Assembly: GCF_003952485.1 (NCBI RefSeq)
Contig: NZ_CP034447.1
Location: forward strand, 4,974,501-5,038,500
Length of the DNA: 64,000 nt
Direction: 5' to 3'
Source of the DNA: Mesorhizobium sp. M1E.F.Ca.ET.045.02.1.1
GTDB taxonomy: Bacteria; Pseudomonadota; Alphaproteobacteria; Rhizobiales; Rhizobiaceae
The position numbers were made by a program, and so were the translations under genes. The notes under the pieces were generated by a model, which ran no database searches, had not been told where the DNA came from, and was given only the letters and a program-made list of their open reading frames with translations. Below, piece after piece: positions 11,362 through 19,509 of this stretch. How positions within the stretch are numbered: position 1 is the stretch's first letter; each line of letters begins with the position of its first letter.

Positions 11362-12306
11362 ATGGCCGCCGGCAAGCCTGTTGTCATGAAGCCTGTTGTG
11401 ATCTTGGGGGTCTTCGTCGCCGACACGGCCTATCGCGCCGACCGCCAGCCGCGCATGGGCGAGACGATCCTGGGCAATTCGTTCAAGCTCGGACCGGGCG
11501 GCAAAGGTTCGAACCAGGCGGTGGCGGCCGGCAAGCTCGGCGCCGACATCACGTTTCTGACGCGGCTCGGCGTCGATGCCTTTGCCGACATGGCCAAGCA
11601 GACCTGGAAAGGCGCCGGCGTGAAAAGCGCGGTGATCGACACGCCCGACAGCTACACGGGGGCGGCCTACATCTTCGTCGAGGAGGGCAGCGGCAACAAC
11701 GCCATCATCGTCAGCCCGGGTGCGGCGATGCTGATCTCGCCCGCCGACATCGAGGCGCATGCCGATCTGATCCGCTCGGCCGGCGTCTTCGTCACCCAAC
11801 TCGAACAGCCGATCGATGCCGCGCTGAAGGCGCTCGAGATCGCGCGCGGAGCAGGGGTGACGACCATCCTCAACCCGGCGCCGGCCGCCACGCTGCCGGA
11901 CAGCATCTACGCGCTCTGCGACTATGTCACGCCCAACGAGTCCGAGGCCGAAGGGTTGACCGGCATCAAGGTTTCGTCGATCGAGGATGCCCGCCGCGCC
12001 GCCGACGCGTTGCTGGCGAAGGGTGTCGGCACCGTCATCGTGACGCTTGGCGAGAAGGGTGCGCTGCTGCACAGCAAGGACTGTTCCGAACATGTAGGCG
12101 CGGTCAATGCCGGCGCGGTGATCGAAACCACGGGGGCGGGCGACGCCTTCAATGGCGGCCTGGCGGCAGCACTTGCCAAGGGTGTCGAGCCGCTGGAGGC
12201 GGTGCACTTTGCCTGCGCCGTCGCCGGCATTTCGGTGACCCGTCCGGGCACGGCTCCGTCGATGCCGACGCTTGAGGAAGTCGAGGCGCTGCTGGCGAAG
12301 GCTTGA
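11362..12306 (+). CDS. rbsK: Ribokinase, PfkB family
   Basis: A 314-residue sugar kinase that phosphorylates ribose or a related pentose with ATP. The GPGGKGSNQAVAAGKLGAD segment near residue 45 is the ribokinase substrate-binding signature, NPAPAA lies mid-protein, and ETTGAGDAFNGGLAAAL near residue 255 supplies the catalytic Asp and the anion hole. The start at 11362 has AAGGAG directly before it; a longer frame overlaps the mutarotase gene. Adjacent FucU/RbsD mutarotase plus importer is the classic ribose-uptake arrangement, although the importer is CUT1 rather than the usual RbsABC type. Confidence 0.9.
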   Translation: MAAGKPVVMKPVVILGVFVADTAYRADRQPRMGETILGNSFKLGPGGKGSNQAVAAGKLGADITFLTRLGVDAFADMAKQTWKGAGVKSAVIDTPDSYTGAAYIFVEEGSGNNAIIVSPGAAMLISPADIEAHADLIRSAGVFVTQLEQPIDAALKALEIARGAGVTTILNPAPAATLPDSIYALCDYVTPNESEAEGLTGIKVSSIEDARRAADALLAKGVGTVIVTLGEKGALLHSKDCSEHVGAVNAGAVIETTGAGDAFNGGLAAALAKGVEPLEAVHFACAVAGISVTRPGTAPSMPTLEEVEALLAKA

Positions 12307-12439
12307 AGCAGTCGCCAGCCTCGTGCGCAGCCTCACGGGCGCTCCCAGCACCGCGCCCGACCGGTGCCTGCCGCAATCCTCACAATCCGGTCTCTTGCGG
12401 CGATACGGTGACATATTAGCCACGGTTAATGTTATTTGG

Positions 12440-12599
12440 CGCCGACGCCTTGCGTCGACCGCATAGGTGTCCCGTAATGGGTCATCGTGTCTGGCACCGC
12501 AATTGCACTGTCAGCAATGCCGGGGTCGACCGTGCCCCGGTAGCCGGGGGGCAAATTTGGGGGGCCCGCCGCTCCGCAAATGGGGCGGCGGGCTTTTTT
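12440..12599 (+). ncRNA. Candidate small RNA or 5' leader
   Basis: About 150 non-coding bases contain a CCGGGG/CCCCGG hairpin (12520-12525 with 12535-12540), then a single-stranded AT-containing stretch, and end in a nine-bp GC stem with a six-T tail. That is the usual build of a trans-acting small RNA. The 5' end is approximate because no convincing promoter was found. It could instead be an attenuator leader for the ExoX-like gene 50 bases downstream. No known RNA family was recognised. Confidence 0.4.
12564..12599 (+). terminator. Rho-independent terminator
   Basis: GCCCGCCGC at 12564-12572 pairs perfectly with GCGGCGGGC at 12585-12593 around a 12-base loop, followed by TTTTTT. It is 257 bases after the ribokinase stop, so it more likely ends a separate short transcript than the kinase operon. 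Confidence 0.8.
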
Positions 12600-12651
12600 C
12601 ACGGTGAGTTGAGAGTCGCCTGGAAACGCCAAAGCCTTGGGTGCCGTGCCG

Positions 12652-13041
12652 ATGCAATTTCCTCAATTTCTAGTGGGCATGTTCGCGACGTCGTTCATTA
12701 CGGCGATCTGGGCTGAACTGGAGACAGGCTCGGCTTGGAGGGCGCTCGGCTGGGCCATTGTTGCGATGATCATTCTTCAGGTCGGATACGTCGGACTGGC
12801 GGTCCGGCTGATCTACAAACTGAAATCGCAGGGCACTGAGGCAGATTTGGTATCGGCAAATTCCACGCCACCAGTCCATCGAGCGCGTCCGCGCAAGTCG
12901 GTTCGAGCGCAGTCGGGGCACGCGTGCGCCCACGACTGGCCGAATTCAGCCACAACCCGTCCTTCGGAACGCAACGAGTGCGCGCGCGTTCACTGTCTTG
13001 ACCAAACACAAGGCAGCGCCGGTTCCGGAACGGTGAGATGA
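12652..13041 (+). CDS. ExoX-like exopolysaccharide-repressor family membrane protein
   Basis: A 129-residue product. Residues 1-60 begin MQFPQFLVGMF, hold two hydrophobic segments (LVGMFATSFITAIWA and ALGWAIVAMIILQVGYVGLAV) and end in a short basic stretch, the layout of rhizobial ExoX/PsiA proteins that inhibit exopolysaccharide synthesis at the membrane. The remaining ~70 residues are hydrophilic, rich in Arg, Ser, Thr and Cys, and have no counterpart I recognise; family members are usually nearer 90 residues. The stop TGA overlaps the ATG of the next small frame (ATGA). The ATG at 12652 is chosen over a TTG at 12637. Family assignment rests on memory of the fold pattern. Confidence 0.55.
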   Translation: MQFPQFLVGMFATSFITAIWAELETGSAWRALGWAIVAMIILQVGYVGLAVRLIYKLKSQGTEADLVSANSTPPVHRARPRKSVRAQSGHACAHDWPNSATTRPSERNECARVHCLDQTQGSAGSGTVR

Positions 13042-13136
13042 AGAAGCCCTATGAAAAGCCTACGCTTGTAAAGCGCGAGAAGCTCACCGAGCGAACCGCC
13101 CAGATTGTCTCCTCCGGTGTCGTGTTGGGCGAGTGA
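13038..13136 (+). CDS. 32-residue peptide with lasso-type leader signature (putative RiPP precursor)
   Basis: A short frame whose ATG overlaps the upstream stop (ATGA). The peptide begins MKKPYEKPTLVKRE and carries Tyr5, Pro8, Leu10 and Thr20, matching the lasso-peptide leader pattern YxxPxL...T; Glu14 stands where a Gly is common. If Thr20 is the penultimate leader residue, the remaining core starts at Gln22 and has no Asp or Glu at core positions 7-9, so it could not form a standard lasso ring. Similar orphan peptides are annotated as putative RiPP precursors in Mesorhizobium. No asparagine-synthetase-like cyclase, leader protease or RRE protein is in the window. A GTTCCGGAAC palindrome (13022-13031) lies just before the start. 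Confidence 0.6.
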   Translation: MKKPYEKPTLVKREKLTERTAQIVSSGVVLGE

Positions 13137-13152
13137 AACAGGGGAAAAGCCG

Positions 13153-13356
13153 CTAGAGAATCTTGCTGGTCAGTTCCAGCATCGTCGCGGCGCCTTGCTC
13201 GCTGCCGGGCATATGCACGACGCGCAGAACGCGAAGGTCCATATTCGATCCGTCGACCGGCATGGATACGCTTTCACCCACCCGCGGCAATTCCTGGAAA
13301 GCGAGCTCGTCCACATCCCTGGCGTCGTCAATCGAAACGCGACATCTCACAGTCAT
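13153..13356 (-). CDS. Small conserved-looking protein of unknown function
   Basis: A 67-residue frame starting MTVRCRVSIDD with GGGAG a few bases before the ATG. The composition, alternating hydrophobic and charged residues (LRVLRVVHMP, ATMLELTSKIL), suggests a small beta-rich domain. It has no signal peptide or membrane span. It ends 16 bases from the stop of the convergent RiPP-like peptide. I do not recognise the family; the good ribosome site and protein-like composition are the only support. Confidence 0.5.
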   Translation of the reverse strand: MTVRCRVSIDDARDVDELAFQELPRVGESVSMPVDGSNMDLRVLRVVHMPGSEQGAATMLELTSKIL

Positions 13357-13421
13357 CTCAATCTCCCGATTTCGACTTCTGGGTGGAACGGAACAATAAG
13401 CGATTAGTTCCTGCCGCGGCT

Positions 13422-14768
13422 CTAGAGAGAGGGGCCTAACCGAATGGCGCTTCCGTCAGAAAAGCGTGACAGGCGAAAGCGGGTGAGATCGTGGCCGATC
13501 TCGTTTCCCTGGATCATGTCGGAGACGACCCGACCGATTCCCGGCCCGATGCCGAAGCCGTGACCGCTCATGCCCGTTGCGACGACAAGGCCGATGATCG
13601 CCTGCACGCGATCGACTATGGGGACGACGTCCGGCATGGCGTCTATCATGCCTGCCCAGCTTGCCTTCAGGCGGACCGACTCGAGCTGTGGGAACAGGCG
13701 CCTGAAATTGCGTTCGATCGAACGGAGACCGGAACGTTCCGGAGCCGGATTGAGCACCCGCATTCTTTCGAAAGGACTTTGAGAATCCGGTGTCCAATGA
13801 CGCGGCGTCGACCAACTGTCCGGGTAGCCATCCGGTGCGGCCGGCGAATAGCGTGAGCCGAAAGGATTGGCCATGAGGGCGGGAAGGTATTTCGTCGCGT
13901 GCCGGAATGCGTCAGGCCCCAGGTGGAGCAAATGGCTGCCTCCCGGAGCGAGCGTGTATCCGCCATCCTGTCTGCGTCTGAAGGCGATATGTTCTCCCGA
14001 CGCGGCGCCTGCATGGATTTCAGGCATTGGCTCCGTCGCAGCCGCGGTCGACCTTACACTGAGCTGGGGAATGGAGACGCCATGTCTTCTCAGGAAAAGG
14101 GAAGACCACGCACCACCCGCGACCAGAACGCTGGACGTCTCGATGTGACCCGCCTCGGTCCACACGCCGCTGACCCTGCCGGCCGAGATTTCCAAGGTTC
14201 GCGCCGCGCAATTCTCCACGATCCTGACGCCTTTGCGGGCCGCAAGCCGGGCGAGTGCGGGCACGGCCACCCAAGGCTCGGCCCGCATGTCGGAAGGTGT
14301 TGTCATCGCGCCCTTGAAACTGCGTGACATCCCTTTGATGAGACCCGCGGTTTCCCGCGCGTTCAGAAGGCGGGTATCGATCTTGTGGACGGCGGCGATC
14401 TTCAGGAATTCTTCGAAGCCGGCCATTTGGCGGTCCGAGCTGGCAAGATAAGTCACGCCTGTCTGGTTGAGGCCGATGTCTTCGCCGCATTCCTCGGCCA
14501 GCTGCCGCCAGTGGCGGGATGCCTCGATCACGATCGGCAGCTCATCCGCATCGCGTCCCTGCTTGCGGATCCATCCCCAATTGCGGGAGGACTGCTCGGC
14601 CGCGATCCGCCCCTTTTCCACCAGCGTCACGGAGATGTTCCGCCGCGCAAGAAAAAGAGCTGTCGTCACGCCGATAATGCCGCCGCCGACAATCACCACG
14701 TCCGAACTTTTCGGAGGAGGGCCGGGATATTGAATGGGATTCGCTTCGGAGAAGGGGAAAGTAAGCAA
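13422..14768 (-). CDS. FAD-dependent oxidoreductase, D-amino acid dehydrogenase-like
   Basis: A 448-residue flavoprotein of the DAO superfamily that would oxidise a glycine- or D-amino-acid-like amine. The dinucleotide-binding motif VVIVGGGIIGVTTALFLARR is at about residues 24-43, followed by VEKGRIAAEQSSRNWGWIRKQGRD, where the Ser/Arg region contacts FAD and substrate in DadA relatives. The C-terminal VVATGMSGHGFGIGPGIGRVVSDMI is the second FAD-binding stretch. It stands alone between unrelated small genes, so the substrate is not indicated by context. Length and motifs look intact. Confidence 0.88.
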   Translation of the reverse strand: MLTFPFSEANPIQYPGPPPKSSDVVIVGGGIIGVTTALFLARRNISVTLVEKGRIAAEQSSRNWGWIRKQGRDADELPIVIEASRHWRQLAEECGEDIGLNQTGVTYLASSDRQMAGFEEFLKIAAVHKIDTRLLNARETAGLIKGMSRSFKGAMTTPSDMRAEPWVAVPALARLAARKGVRIVENCAARTLEISAGRVSGVWTEAGHIETSSVLVAGGAWSSLFLRRHGVSIPQLSVRSTAAATEPMPEIHAGAASGEHIAFRRRQDGGYTLAPGGSHLLHLGPDAFRHATKYLPALMANPFGSRYSPAAPDGYPDSWSTPRHWTPDSQSPFERMRVLNPAPERSGLRSIERNFRRLFPQLESVRLKASWAGMIDAMPDVVPIVDRVQAIIGLVVATGMSGHGFGIGPGIGRVVSDMIQGNEIGHDLTRFRLSRFSDGSAIRLGPSL

Positions 14769-15108
14769 GGGCGCATCCTGAAAAGACGACGACAGCTATG
14801 GCCCACCGGCAGCCATCTTTTCTTGAGGCAGTTCAAGGGGAACGTGGAGCACAGGCCTGACGAGCGGCGCCGGTATATTCGCCCGAAACAGACAGGTAGC
14901 CAGCATATGTGCAGCCACCATTCAACGCTCGATCACATCGGATAACGTTTGCGTGCCACCTGCGTTTCAACTCCGGGGTGGCCTCTATATCTCGTCCCCG
15001 GGCCGAGAACCGCCGGCGGTGAGTGGCTGCATCGCGACACGACGCGACCAGACGGCCCGTTTTGGGGAAGCGGCTTTACCGCTCCCTCCATCATAGGGAG
15101 ATGCCGTC
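14769..15108. other. Gap of 340 bases between divergent genes
   Basis: Control region for the divergent flavoprotein and small secreted-protein genes. Possible frames through it read as low-complexity Arg-rich shadows. A CTCCCT...AGGGAG inverted repeat just before 15109 includes the ribosome site of the secreted-protein gene. No other structure was seen. Confidence 0.5.
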
Positions 15109-15498
15109 ATGCGCTATTTCATGCCAAAAATCATCGCGGTCGCATCGGTCTTCGCGGCCATACCGCTTTCGAGCGCCTATGCGGTGCACCGTCACCACAG
15201 GGTCGACACCATGACCACGGCATCGGTGCCGGCGGATCCGAAAGCGAAAGCGGCGTTGGATCAGTTGCTGAACGTGAGGCAGGGTATCCGGGAAGCAAGG
15301 CAAGCCGGCAAGATCACGCAGGATCAGGCCCGTGATCTGATGCAGCAGGCGGATACCATCCAGCGTACCGCGCTGACTTCCGGAGACCGTTCGGCGCTGG
15401 GGGAGATCAATGCCCTGGATCAGCGGCTTCAGAATGCCACCGGGCAAGGCACCTATGTGGGTGACGGTGCCGACGGCGGCTACTATCCGAACGGCTGA
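15109..15498 (+). CDS. Small secreted protein, unknown function
   Basis: A 129-residue protein with a clear export signal: MRYFMPK, a hydrophobic stretch to about residue 20, and AYA before VHRHH. The mature region is predicted helical and charged (residues 45-105, with repeated Gln, Arg and Asp), ending in a Gly/Tyr-rich tail GDGADGGYYPNG. GGGAG lies eight bases before the ATG. It resembles small periplasmic or surface proteins of rhizobia, but no named family is recognised. Confidence 0.65.
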   Translation: MRYFMPKIIAVASVFAAIPLSSAYAVHRHHRVDTMTTASVPADPKAKAALDQLLNVRQGIREARQAGKITQDQARDLMQQADTIQRTALTSGDRSALGEINALDQRLQNATGQGTYVGDGADGGYYPNG

Positions 15499-15706
15499 CG
15501 AAGACACGCGCTTCATAAATGGCCGCCGGCGTGAGCAGTGCCTTCCTTCAGGTGGCTGCCGGTGAGAAGCGCTTGACGATCCAGCCTTTCTCAACCTCAT
15601 GCCGGCGCCGCCGCCGTTCTCTGAGATGAACTCGACGCCGGCCATTTCAAGGGCGCCCCGGCGCTTATGAGTTTACGGCCTGGACGGCACCTTGTAGCCT
15701 GAACAC

Positions 15707-16144
15707 ATGGCACTCAAACGGATGGACAACGTAGGAATCGTCGTCGATGACCTCGAAGGGACGATTGATTTCTTTCGCGAGCTCGGCCTTGAGCTCGAAG
15801 GGCGGGCCACGATCGAAGGAGAATGGGCCGGACGTGTCACTGGATTGGGCGATCAGCGCGTCGAGATTGCCATGATGCGCACGCCGGACGGCCACGGCCG
15901 GCTCGAGCTATCCCGCTTCCTCACGCCGCCTGTAGTCGCGGATCACCGCAACGCCTCGGTGAACGCTCTAGGCTACCTGCGCGTCATGTTCGCCGTGGAC
16001 GACATCGACGAGACGCTTGAAAAGCTCCGCCATCGCGGCGCGCAGCTCGTAGGCGAAGTAGTCCAGTATAAAGACGCGTACCGGCTCTGCTACATCCGCG
16101 GGCCTGAAGGGCTTCTCATCGGGCTCGCCCAAGAACTCGGCTGA
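15707..16144 (+). CDS. VOC/glyoxalase-superfamily protein
   Basis: A 145-residue metalloenzyme-fold protein made of two beta-alpha-beta-beta-beta modules. The opening MDNVGIVVDDLEGTIDFFRELGLELEGR is the typical first module with a potential metal site, and the second begins near residue 90 (LRVMFAVDDIDETLEKLRHRGAQ), ending YIRGPEGLLIGLAQELG with the conserved glutamate-type ligand position changed around GLLIGL. Such proteins include lyases, dioxygenases and antibiotic-binding proteins; the specific job cannot be told. The start could also be the Met five codons later. Confidence 0.82.
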   Translation: MALKRMDNVGIVVDDLEGTIDFFRELGLELEGRATIEGEWAGRVTGLGDQRVEIAMMRTPDGHGRLELSRFLTPPVVADHRNASVNALGYLRVMFAVDDIDETLEKLRHRGAQLVGEVVQYKDAYRLCYIRGPEGLLIGLAQELG

Positions 16145-16320
16145 GCGCAATACGACGACAATGGCGAAGGCTCTTGGCCTCTCGATCGTGCGGTGTGGAC
16201 CAGACGGGCCTCAGGCATACGCGATCGCGGCGGAGCGGAACGAGCGCTGCCAGAGCTTGCGCATCCAGGGTCGGCAGTTGAAACTTCTTTGGAGCGTAGA
16301 GCCTAAACCCTTGAAAAGAC

Positions 16321-16397
16321 TGGCGCGAGTGACGGGGCTCGAACCCGCGACCTCCGGCGTGACAGGCCGGCACTCTAACCGACTGAGCTACACCCGC
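16321..16397 (-). tRNA. tRNA-Asp (GTC)
   Basis: A full 77-base cloverleaf on the minus strand with encoded CCA. The acceptor stem is GCGGGTG with CACTCGC, the anticodon stem CCGGC/GCCGG surrounds loop CTGTCAC with anticodon GTC, the T loop is GTTCGAG, and the discriminator base is G as expected for Asp. Confidence 0.95.
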
Positions 16398-16440
16398 GCA
16401 CTGACGAGCACGTATAAGGCGTGTTCGTCGTTGGGGCGCT

Positions 16441-16468
16441 GGATAAGGGGTTCGTTTGCGGGTGTCAA
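16441..16468 (-). promoter_or_regulatory. Promoter for tRNA-Asp
   Basis: Reading the minus strand, TTGACA (16468-16463) and TTATCC (16446-16441) are 16 bases apart, ending about 44 bases before the tRNA. The -35 box is a perfect match and is preceded by C, as in rhizobial CTTGAC promoters. Confidence 0.6.
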
Positions 16469-16615
16469 GCGCGGCATGTGAGCATATCAGCAATCAGCGG
16501 AAGGTTTTTTGACAAGTGCGCCGGCATTGGGGAAATCCGCCTGACAGCGGGTGCGCCGGCTGTTCATTGGGCCTTGCGAATAGAGCCCTAACTGCTTAAA
16601 GGTCCGGCCCGGAGC

Positions 16616-16691
<76 letters not shown>

Positions 16692-16760
16692 TATAACCTG
16701 CTGAATTTTTTGTTCCCGTCATTGGTTGGCCACGCTGTCTAAAGCGGGCAGCGGTTCACA

Positions 16761-17003
16761 TCAGGGGCTTGTCGAAGGGGTGGCGGATTTTGCACGAAGG
16801 AGCGCCAAGACCGTAGCGTCTACCTCGAATCTATCCCGAACGCGCTTGGCAAAGAAGAAAACCTGCAACACGTTGCACAGCGCCGCTGCCGAAGCCAGCA
16901 AGAAAGGTCCTCCGACCAAAATCCCGATACAGCATAACGCAACAGTTGCCACTGCCCACGCCACCTGCTGTCTGACGATCCGCCAGCGGTAGGTGACGTT
17001 CAT
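16761..17003 (-). CDS. Small membrane protein coupled to the nucleotide-sugar dehydratase
   Basis: An 80-residue frame whose ATG overlaps the stop of the upstream dehydratase gene (ATGA on the minus strand), so it is probably translated by coupling. A basic N-terminus (TYRWRIVRQ) is followed by a hydrophobic region of about 40 residues that can make two membrane spans, then a charged tail. There is no strong separate ribosome site. No family is recognised. The overlap and clear membrane pattern support a real gene; a membrane partner for polysaccharide synthesis is a reasonable but unproven role. Confidence 0.55.
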   Translation of the reverse strand: MNVTYRWRIVRQQVAWAVATVALCCIGILVGGPFLLASAAALCNVLQVFFFAKRVRDRFEVDATVLALLRAKSATPSTSP

Positions 17004-19000
17004 TGCCGTAGCGAGCGCGCTCTGCTCATTGTCAGGTGGATATCAGGTCCCGCGGTGAACTCCGGTACGGTCGATTGGAGAAGTCGTAGCGCGCCCTCCA
17101 CATCCAGATCGTCTACCATGCGCTGCATCTCATCGAAGATACGCACGATCACCGCCCGCTCAATCGATCGTGCGGACGCTGCCAGGATTCCCGGCGAGCC
17201 AGTCTCGCTCAGTGTTTCGCTACGGTCGAACAATTCCTCGTAGAGTTTCTCTCCGGGGCGCAGCCCGGTGTAAGCGATTTCAATGTCAGTGTCCGGCCGG
17301 CGTCCTGAGAGACGAATGAGGTTCCTCGCGAGATCGGCGATCTTCACGGGTGACCCCATATTGAGGACAAAGATCCGGCCTCGCTCATCAATCTTGTCCG
17401 GCTCATGAGCCGCCGCCTGCAGGACCAAAAGACATGCTTCCGGGATCGTCATGAAAAAGCGAACGATCTCCGGATGGGTCACTGTTACGGGCCCGCCGGC
17501 CTTTATCTGCTGTTCAAAGAGGGGAACTACCGATCCGGCTGATCCCAATACGTTGCCGAAGCGAACGGTCATGAAGCGCGTGGTGCACGTCTTCTGGTCG
17601 AGATCCATTGCCTGGCAATACATTTCCGCCATTCGTTTCGTGGCACCCATGACGTTTGCCGGGTTCACAGCCTTGTCAGTCGACACCATGATCATCTTGG
17701 AGACTTTCCAGCGGAGCGCGGCGTCGGCAACATTCCGGGTACCGATGGCATTTGTGAAAATGCCTTCGATCGGCTGCGCTTCGACCATCGGCACGTGCTT
17801 CAAAGCAGCTGCATGGAAGATCAGATGTGGCGCATGGGTTTCAACGATATTGCTAATCGCATCCCTCTCACGCACGTTGCAAAGCACGGCGTCGATCCGC
17901 GTGTCAGGGCGTTTTTGGGTCAGCTCGGATTTGATGCAGTAGAGCGCATACTCGTTGGCGTCCACCAGAACGAGGCTTAGAGGGCTCAGCTCCGCCACCT
18001 GCCGCGCCAACTCGGACCCGATCGAACCGCCCGCTCCAGTGATCATTACGTTTTTGCCGCCAATCATGGCGGCAATCTTGCGCGTGTCCAACTTGACGGG
18101 CGCGCGCTGCAGAAGATCCTCCAACTTTATCGGGGTAAGTTCGATCTCCGCATCGATGCTCTTCATGTCGAGCAGGTTTGGGAGCATCAGCAACTCGAGC
18201 TTTTGCTGTGCCGCGATCTCCACCAGCTCCTCGAGACTGGCGTACTGCTGAAATTCATCGCGCGATCGAGTGAGGATTATTGCCTCGGCCCGGCGCCCCC
18301 GCGCCTCGAACCGGTCCAATATCTGAGGGAGTTTGTCCAGCGGACCCACGACTGGTATGCCCCGGATGGCTCGCCCGGTTCTGCGGCCGCGCTCGTCGAC
18401 GATCGCAAGCACGTTGACAGAGGCACTTTGCCTCTCCTTGATCGTTCTTATGAAGGCCTCGGCATTGTCGGCGGCGCCGATCAGCAGAACGTTCCTGCCA
18501 GCTCCTCGGGCTGCTTTTCCCCTGCTCACATCGTGTCGGTTGCGATAAACCCGGTATGCGGCGCGCGGCCCGGCCAAAAGCACGATCGTGAAGGCCCAAG
18601 CGATGAGGATCGAGGAACGCGGAATTGAGTTCAGTCGATTGATCAGAAACTCGGCAACCGTGAAAATTGCGAGAGATGCAGTAGCGACACCCGCAATCGC
18701 CAGAAAATCGGATAGCGACGCATAGCGCCATATGCCGCGGTTGAGCCCAAGGAAGAAACCCGTGATGCTCACTATAATTCCGAAGAATGTCGCGGCGGCG
18801 AGGTATCCCCACGAGTTCTGAGAGAAGCCGATGACATCCAGCCGCAATGCGAAAGAAAGCAACAGTGCGATGGCGCCCATAAGGCCATCGTGCACCAGAG
18901 CCAAGCCCCGCAATGTTATCAGCCGGGAGATGACTCGGGGCCCCTTGCGGCTGATGTCCGAATGAACGACTTCTGAACGTTCTCGTCCGGCGGATGGCAC
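17000..19000 (-). CDS. Membrane-bound nucleotide-sugar 4,6-dehydratase, CapD/WbpM/PglF type
   Basis: A 666-residue enzyme that converts a UDP-HexNAc to its 4-keto-6-deoxy form for surface glycan synthesis. About four membrane spans lie between residues 35 and 145, then a first Rossmann-like domain (VLLIGAADNAE, ~171) and the catalytic SDR domain with GAGGSIGSE at 322-330. In VSTDKAVNPANVMGATKR (439-456) the usual catalytic Tyr is Met451 with Lys455, as in WbpM-type 4,6-dehydratases. The start is a GTG at 19000 with a weak ribosome site, so the true start may be downstream. It lies beside tRNA-Val with few other glycan genes nearby. Confidence 0.88.
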   Translation of the reverse strand: MPSAGRERSEVVHSDISRKGPRVISRLITLRGLALVHDGLMGAIALLLSFALRLDVIGFSQNSWGYLAAATFFGIIVSITGFFLGLNRGIWRYASLSDFLAIAGVATASLAIFTVAEFLINRLNSIPRSSILIAWAFTIVLLAGPRAAYRVYRNRHDVSRGKAARGAGRNVLLIGAADNAEAFIRTIKERQSASVNVLAIVDERGRRTGRAIRGIPVVGPLDKLPQILDRFEARGRRAEAIILTRSRDEFQQYASLEELVEIAAQQKLELLMLPNLLDMKSIDAEIELTPIKLEDLLQRAPVKLDTRKIAAMIGGKNVMITGAGGSIGSELARQVAELSPLSLVLVDANEYALYCIKSELTQKRPDTRIDAVLCNVRERDAISNIVETHAPHLIFHAAALKHVPMVEAQPIEGIFTNAIGTRNVADAALRWKVSKMIMVSTDKAVNPANVMGATKRMAEMYCQAMDLDQKTCTTRFMTVRFGNVLGSAGSVVPLFEQQIKAGGPVTVTHPEIVRFFMTIPEACLLVLQAAAHEPDKIDERGRIFVLNMGSPVKIADLARNLIRLSGRRPDTDIEIAYTGLRPGEKLYEELFDRSETLSETGSPGILAASARSIERAVIVRIFDEMQRMVDDLDVEGALRLLQSTVPEFTAGPDIHLTMSRARSLRQ

Positions 19001-19509
19001 TAGGCTAAACCTTGAAGATTTGACGGTTCGGTTCCTTCTGGAGCGATAGCCGGGAGGTCGAAGCTTTTTGCCTGATGTGATTCGGTGGCCTCAACGATTG
19101 GATCGCCAATAGCCCGCAGGTCGGTTCCATTTTGAACCAAATTGCCCTGAGGTTCTTGTTACCCAAATCATAGGCCGCCGCTGCTGAAATCAGCACATCG
19201 AAGTCTGTATCGCAGATGGCTTGATTGTCCAATACTTCTTTCTGGAAGTGCACTGCGGGGATGATCGGGTTGTCCGGGGTGCATTTCAACTGTGTCGGGT
19301 AGTCGGCGAATCGGCTGCATATTAGAAGTATATGATCTAATCGGATTGCGCCCAACCGTTGGTGCAACGAAGGCCTGCAGGATCCGCTGCGCAAGGTATC
19401 TGGCGAGCGGAGCGTTTCCCATCGGGGCGGCCCAGGTATCCCGTCGTCGCCTGCGGCGCCGCGCGCGGCCGCACAGACGTGCTGGAAGTCAGTTGGCGGC
19501 CGCGGCACC
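19001..19509. other. Gap of 509 bases, no supported gene
   Basis: A minus-strand frame of 167 codons fills most of it (19005-19508), but it lacks a ribosome site, its N-terminal third is antisense-like low-complexity sequence, and no family is recognised. The central part (about 19020-19350) is visibly richer in A/T than the flanks. It may be a decayed gene or imported sequence beside the glycan gene. Confidence 0.4.

Larger units (their letters stand above)
12307..12651. other. Gap of 345 bases, no gene; structured RNA likely
   Basis: No frame here has coding character. The first ~120 bases show nothing clear apart from AT-rich patches near 12411-12440. The rest holds several hairpins and ends in a strong terminator (see the separate ncRNA and terminator entries). 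Confidence 0.5.

Noticed and set aside
13038-13136. A true lasso-peptide gene cluster
   Set aside because: Only a leader-like peptide was found; there is no cyclase, leader protease or RRE gene in the window, and the core lacks the acidic ring residue.
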